From Calditrichota bacterium (lineage in GTDB: Bacteria; Calditrichota; Calditrichia; RBG-13-44-9): 15,238 nt of DNA. Positions 11,635-15,238 of this stretch are shown here, one piece after another (the first letter of the stretch is position 1; the number at the start of each line of letters is the position of its first letter). Under the pieces are notes generated by a model, which ran no database searches, was not told where the DNA came from, and worked only from the letters and a program-made list of their open reading frames with translations. The DNA lies in NCBI GenBank assembly GCA_024276455.1, contig JAJRXE010000280.1:1-15238 (forward strand). Direction: 5' to 3'. Both the position numbers and the translations under genes were made by a program.

Positions 11635-13494
11635 TTAAAGGGTACTGGCCACTTCGTAAGCAGAACGAATGGCATCCTGGGCTTTGCCTACCGATCGGGC
11701 GTCGCCCACTACCCAGAGTGGAATTTTCCCTTTCAGCTTCTCTTCCAGCGGATTGTAGGGCTGCATTCCGGTGGCGACCACAATTTCATCAATGCCGCTC
11801 AGTTCCCCGGCGTGCTCCCCACTCAATATCACCTGATCGTCCCGTACTTCGGCAACCCGGGTATTGGTGTAAATGGTCACCTGTTTTTCCCGCAACTTTT
11901 TCAGCGTCAAGGTACGCTCAATCATTTCCATGCCGTTGGCAATTTCCGGCAGCATTTCCACAACAATCACTTGATTATTCTTTTCCACCAGCTTACTGGC
12001 CATTTCAATCCCAATCAGTCCCCCGCCGATGACCAGGATTTTCTTCCCTTCCGGAAGGTTCTCATCCTGTAAAAATTCCGTCCAGTAAAATTTTTCCAGA
12101 CCTTTAATCGGAGGGACCGCCGGCACTGCTCCGGTGGCCAGAATTACCCCGTCGTACCCACCTTCTAACAAATCCTGCTCGCTGGCTTCTTTGTAAACAA
12201 CCGGAATGTGATTCTCCCGAATTTCGTATTCAAAATAGTCGACAATTTCTTTCAAACTCTGTTTGTTCGGAGGCAGATACGCCAGATTGAACTGTCCGCC
12301 CAACCGCTCTTTTTCGTAAATCACCACTTCGTGACCGCGCTTTTTCAACGTTAAAGCAGCCTCCATTCCGGCCAGTCCGCCTCCCACCACCGCAAACCGC
12401 AGGGTTTCTTTGGCCGGTTCAAAAGCGGCGTTGCCGGTGCCTACCAGGGGATTGACCACGCAGTGCAACCCCTTCCCTCCTTTCACGCCGCCCAGACACC
12501 CTTCCGCACAGGCCAAGCAGGGTCGGATGACACCCTTCACCTGCCCCAGGTATTTCCCAACGAAGTCCGGATCGGCAATCAGGGGACGTCCCAGGGCAAT
12601 GTAATCGGCGCCGTACTGCTGTTTTACCCTGTGAACATCGGCGGGCGAGTTGATTCGTCCCACAAAAATCACCGGAAGATGCACTGCTTTTTTAATTTCG
12701 GCCGCCAGCTCCCAGGTCTTTCCTTTGGGTGTGAACATGTGCTGGAAATACCAGGGCGGCGTGGAACACACCGATCCGGCGGACACGTGAATGGCCGCCA
12801 CTCCATTCTCTTCCAGAATTCGGGCAAACCGAATCATCTCGGGCAGTTTAATGCCGTTGGGAATCATCTCGTCCCCACTGATCCGGGCAATGATGGGAAG
12901 CCGAACCGTCTGCCGCACCGCCTCCAGCACCCGGAGCGGAAAGCGGATGCGATTCTCGAAAAGACCGCCGTACTCATCGTCGCGATCGTTGACGGCCGGC
13001 GAGAGAAACTGAGCCAGCAGGTACCCGTGACCAAACTGCAACTCAATCAGATCGAACCCGGCCTGTTCGGCCCGTCGGGCGGCGGCAACAAATTGCTCCA
13101 CCACCCGCTGCAGGTCGGCTTCGTTCATGCGCCGGGGAATGGCACCGCCGTTTTCGCAGGGTTTATCGGTGGCAGAGAGAAAGTAATTTCCGGGAATCCG
13201 CGGGTTTGCCATTCGGCCTGGATGATTCAGATGGGCAATGGCACGGGTGTCGGTAGCATGAAGCAATTCGGTCAGCTCCTGCAACCCCGCCAACTTGTCA
13301 TCGCCGTCAATCCCAATCTGGGTGGGAATTTCCCGCAACCCAGCATCCAGGTAAAGCGGTTCCACCGTAATGGCGCCCAGGTACCGACGGCGTTCGCGGT
13401 AAAAATTCAGATGCCGCTCGTTTACCCGGCCGTCTCCGCTGCTGTAACCCAGCTTAAAAGGTGCCAGAATGAATTCATTCTTCAGGTTTAACAT
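11635..13494 (-). CDS. FMN/4Fe-4S/FAD NADH:flavin oxidoreductase, 2,4-dienoyl-CoA reductase type
   Basis: 619 aa, slightly shorter than E. coli FadH (about 670). Residues 1-320 form an Old Yellow Enzyme TIM barrel: HLNHPGR (88-94) lies at the flavin site, FGHGYLLAQFLSPAVNDRDD (154-173) has Tyr158 at the likely proton-donor place, and FVGR and LGRPLIADPDF are the phosphate-binding strands. The 4Fe-4S motif is C326-x2-C329-x3-C333-x11-C345, exactly the family spacing. The rest binds FAD (VVGGGLAGMEAA, 369-380) and NAD(P)H (VIGGGLIGIEMA, 488-499). Electrons flow from NAD(P)H via FAD and the cluster to FMN and then to an unsaturated substrate. Relatives reduce enoyl-CoA, enoates, trimethylamine and other compounds, so the substrate is open. 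The ATG at 13494 follows AGAAGGGG. A disulfide or quinone role is equally possible. Confidence 0.9.
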   Translation of the reverse strand: MLNLKNEFILAPFKLGYSSGDGRVNERHLNFYRERRRYLGAITVEPLYLDAGLREIPTQIGIDGDDKLAGLQELTELLHATDTRAIAHLNHPGRMANPRIPGNYFLSATDKPCENGGAIPRRMNEADLQRVVEQFVAAARRAEQAGFDLIELQFGHGYLLAQFLSPAVNDRDDEYGGLFENRIRFPLRVLEAVRQTVRLPIIARISGDEMIPNGIKLPEMIRFARILEENGVAAIHVSAGSVCSTPPWYFQHMFTPKGKTWELAAEIKKAVHLPVIFVGRINSPADVHRVKQQYGADYIALGRPLIADPDFVGKYLGQVKGVIRPCLACAEGCLGGVKGGKGLHCVVNPLVGTGNAAFEPAKETLRFAVVGGGLAGMEAALTLKKRGHEVVIYEKERLGGQFNLAYLPPNKQSLKEIVDYFEYEIRENHIPVVYKEASEQDLLEGGYDGVILATGAVPAVPPIKGLEKFYWTEFLQDENLPEGKKILVIGGGLIGIEMASKLVEKNNQVIVVEMLPEIANGMEMIERTLTLKKLREKQVTIYTNTRVAEVRDDQVILSGEHAGELSGIDEIVVATGMQPYNPLEEKLKGKIPLWVVGDARSVGKAQDAIRSAYEVASTL

Positions 13495-13536
13495 TATTTT
13501 TCCCCTTCTGCTAAATTCCGTCCCTTTATTAGAATC

Positions 13537-14178
13537 TCATTCAATCTCAATGAAGGTTCCGACTCCTCCCTCCCGGTACTGCGACGGATAACGCGTTTTT
13601 AGCTCTTCCCGGTGCCGGGTACAATGGGTGGGCAGGATGAAGTCCAGCCCCTGGAGCAGTTCGTACTCTTCGAAATCGTGCAAACCGCCCACAATGCCGT
13701 AAAGCCGTCCGAACTGCCGGGCGGTTTGTAAAATTTTTTGCATGTCCGGGTGGGCACACCCAACAAAAACAAGCATGCCCCGGCTGGTTTCCACCACCAG
13801 GCTTTGTTCCACGTTCTCCAGCTCTCCGGTGGTGTAAATTCCGGGGTAAATTTCCTCCGGTTGCCCGGCAAACACAACCTCCCGGGCGTGACGCACCCCT
13901 CGCAAACTGGGGGGAAGAACCGCCTTTACCCGGTTGTTCTGCTCCAGGAATGCCGCCAATCCGCCAATGTGATCGAAATGATTGTGCGAAATCACCACCG
14001 TGTCCACGGCGGTGGGGTCAATGTTCAGACGGGCCAGATTGTGGAGCAAAATCCGCCCGCTTCCTCCGGTGTCAAACAGCAGGCGATGCCCCTGCGCTTC
14101 CAGGTAACAGGCGAATCCCCAATCGGCTTCCAGATCGGGGCGACGGGTGCGGTTGTCGTACACAATGGTGGCCCTCAT
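13537..14178 (-). CDS. Metallo-beta-lactamase-fold hydrolase, MTH1/dihydropterin-type
   Basis: 213 aa. Complete MBL metal ligands are visible: SHNHFDH (64-70, His65, His67, Asp69, His70), His143 in GCAHP and His185 in PTHCT, with GGLHD (164-168) between. The GCAHP...GGLH pair marks the branch annotated as 7,8-dihydropterin-6-yl-methyl-4-(beta-D-ribofuranosyl)aminobenzene 5'-phosphate synthase-like (archaeal MptN/MTH1-like) proteins. In bacteria these are widespread hydrolases without a proven substrate, so the specific name should not be taken literally. There is no signal peptide, so it is cytoplasmic. The ATG at 14178 is preceded by AAGGGG, which overlaps the end of the RlmI-like gene region 11 bases earlier, suggesting translational coupling. 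MBL-fold and NifX-like genes commonly travel together, as here. Confidence 0.92.
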   Translation of the reverse strand: MRATIVYDNRTRRPDLEADWGFACYLEAQGHRLLFDTGGSGRILLHNLARLNIDPTAVDTVVISHNHFDHIGGLAAFLEQNNRVKAVLPPSLRGVRHAREVVFAGQPEEIYPGIYTTGELENVEQSLVVETSRGMLVFVGCAHPDMQKILQTARQFGRLYGIVGGLHDFEEYELLQGLDFILPTHCTRHREELKTRYPSQYREGGVGTFIEIE

Positions 14179-14189
14179 GGCAATTCCCC

Positions 14190-15238
14190 TTAAATTTGAA
14201 GCAGCAGCGATTTTAAAAAAAGACTTTCCGGATACTGCACCAGATATGGGTAATCGCCCGGTTGATAAAGAATTTCGCGCAGGTAGAGGCGCTGTTGCCA
14301 GCCGGCGGCGGCCTGATGAACGGTTTGAAGCAGACTCTCGGTGGACAGGTACTGAGCCCGGGTGGTAATCCAGAGTTTACCGTAGGGATTTAAAAGGGGC
14401 AGGGAATGGTAAATCAGGTACCAGAACCACCCTTTCACCTTTTTGTATTCGTTCTGCTCCTGGGTTACAAACGGTGGGTGAACCAGAATCAGATCGAATT
14501 TTTTGCCACTTTCTTTTAGTTCATTCAGATAGTCCAGCACCGGCGCATTGACCCAGTGTAGCTTCCCGTTTGCTGCGTCCTGGCGGAACCGGCGGGCCCG
14601 TTCAAAAATGCCGCCGTCCGGTTCAACCGCTGTCACCTGCGCTTCTGCGCGAATCAAATAGCGACTCCAGGCACCCAGACCGGCAAACAAATCCAGCACC
14701 CGTTCTCCGGCGTGAACCTGCTCAACCGCTTTCCGGCGAAAATCGCGTTCGTCCGGGTAAAAAGCCGGGGTGTGAATATCCGCCAATCTCATCTCGAAGG
14801 TAAACTCATTCTCCTGAACGGGCAACTTTTCCGGAACAGAACCACCCACCACCTGCTCGGAGGCGTTGAGACCCTCGGCCGGATTTTCAACGGTGCGGTA
14901 CGAAATGCTGACCGGAAGAAACAGCTCCCGGCAGATCTGGAAAAGCAATTCCCGCTGGCGGTGCATGAAAGCGGTCTCTACCTGCAGCAGCAGGTGAGAA
15001 TCGTACCGGTCGATGTACAAACCGGGAAGCCCATCCGCGGCGCCGTGAACCAGACGCTGCAGGTTCGAGGAAATACGAAGATGCTGCCGGCGTTCCAGGG
15101 CAGCCTGCAGACGGCGGCGGAAAAAAGCAGCATCGATGGGTTCGTCCCGGGTGGTGAGCACCCGGAGCACCTGCTGACAGGCGGGATTGTAATAAGCGAT
15201 TCCAACAAACTCCCCGTCGTCGGAAATCAACCGCACCA
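14190..15238 (-). CDS. RlmI-like SAM-dependent rRNA methyltransferase, 5' end missing, diverged catalytic motifs
   Basis: About 349 residues are in the window; the true start lies past 15238, since the first residue here is an internal GTG-coded Val. The expected N-terminal PUA domain is only partly present (GEFVGIAYYNP, 8-18). Family marks are HGAADGLPGLYIDRYDS (64-80), a SAM motif I VLDLFAGLGAWS (180-191) and the acidic strand end VEPD (204-207). RlmI and its relatives make m5C in 23S rRNA, using a motif-IV DPP and a motif-VI TCSC cysteine. Here motif IV is LVHPPF (251-256) and the strand end is WITTRAQYLS (289-298) with no Cys. The canonical QKTGFFLDQR loop is also replaced by HTPAFYPDER. 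It is probably a diverged paralog with a different reaction or substrate. It is first in the visible operon. Confidence 0.82.
   Translation of the reverse strand, partial: VRLISDDGEFVGIAYYNPACQQVLRVLTTRDEPIDAAFFRRRLQAALERRQHLRISSNLQRLVHGAADGLPGLYIDRYDSHLLLQVETAFMHRQRELLFQICRELFLPVSISYRTVENPAEGLNASEQVVGGSVPEKLPVQENEFTFEMRLADIHTPAFYPDERDFRRKAVEQVHAGERVLDLFAGLGAWSRYLIRAEAQVTAVEPDGGIFERARRFRQDAANGKLHWVNAPVLDYLNELKESGKKFDLILVHPPFVTQEQNEYKKVKGWFWYLIYHSLPLLNPYGKLWITTRAQYLSTESLLQTVHQAAAGWQQRLYLREILYQPGDYPYLVQYPESLFLKSLLLQI

Noticed and set aside
12463..13491. A 342-codon plus-strand open frame opposite the flavoenzyme gene
   Set aside because: It is the antisense shadow of a long, fully recognisable FMN/4Fe-4S/FAD enzyme and contains no domain of its own.

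Overview
The window is bacterial DNA of roughly 50% GC in which every convincing gene lies on the minus strand, so transcription runs from high to low coordinates. The organism cannot be named from the sequence. The mix of YHS, DUF302, DUF3347, SHOCT and RseC-type proteins with an outer-membrane beta-barrel and Sec signal peptides indicates a Gram-negative, metal-exposed bacterium; a member of the FCB/Calditrichota-like lineages is my best guess and is only an inference.

Right part (15238 to 9173): an unbroken minus-strand series of six genes with short gaps. These are a truncated, diverged RlmI-like SAM methyltransferase, a metallo-beta-lactamase-fold hydrolase, an Old-Yellow-Enzyme/4Fe-4S/FAD reductase of the 2,4-dienoyl-CoA reductase type, a NifX-like cofactor-binding protein, an MFS transporter, and a SAM methyltransferase with a degenerate motif I. 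They look like one operon, whose promoter lies beyond the window edge.

Middle (9172 to 6891): a single-gene transketolase unit with its own sigma70-type promoter, a 14-bp palindrome beside it, and a very strong 15-bp-stem terminator.

Left part (6764 to 377): the most interesting region. Twelve codirectional genes run from an RseC-like redox protein to a DUF3347 protein and end at a bidirectional terminator. In order they are RseC-like, a 50-aa LDCC-motif protein, an extremely methionine-rich secreted protein, an outer-membrane barrel, a DUF2231-like membrane protein with a LamG-like tail, DUF302, a SHOCT membrane protein, a 53-aa membrane protein, two tandem YHS mini-proteins, a double-zinc-ribbon/membrane/Cys-rich protein, and DUF3347. 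Almost all carry Cys, Met or His clusters suited to soft metals such as Cu(I), so I read this as an envelope metal-handling (probably copper) operon. No pump or regulator is visible in the window. Five of its genes are under 60 codons long or nearly so, and are easy to miss.

At the left edge another YHS gene begins and runs out of the window. The promoter regions of this gene and of the twelve-gene operon share a nearly identical element (TGGCACGG-N3-TTGAAC-N-ATT, resembling a -24/-12 promoter). Each also has an AGAAWATTCT-type dyad about 90 bp upstream. This suggests that one activator controls both units.
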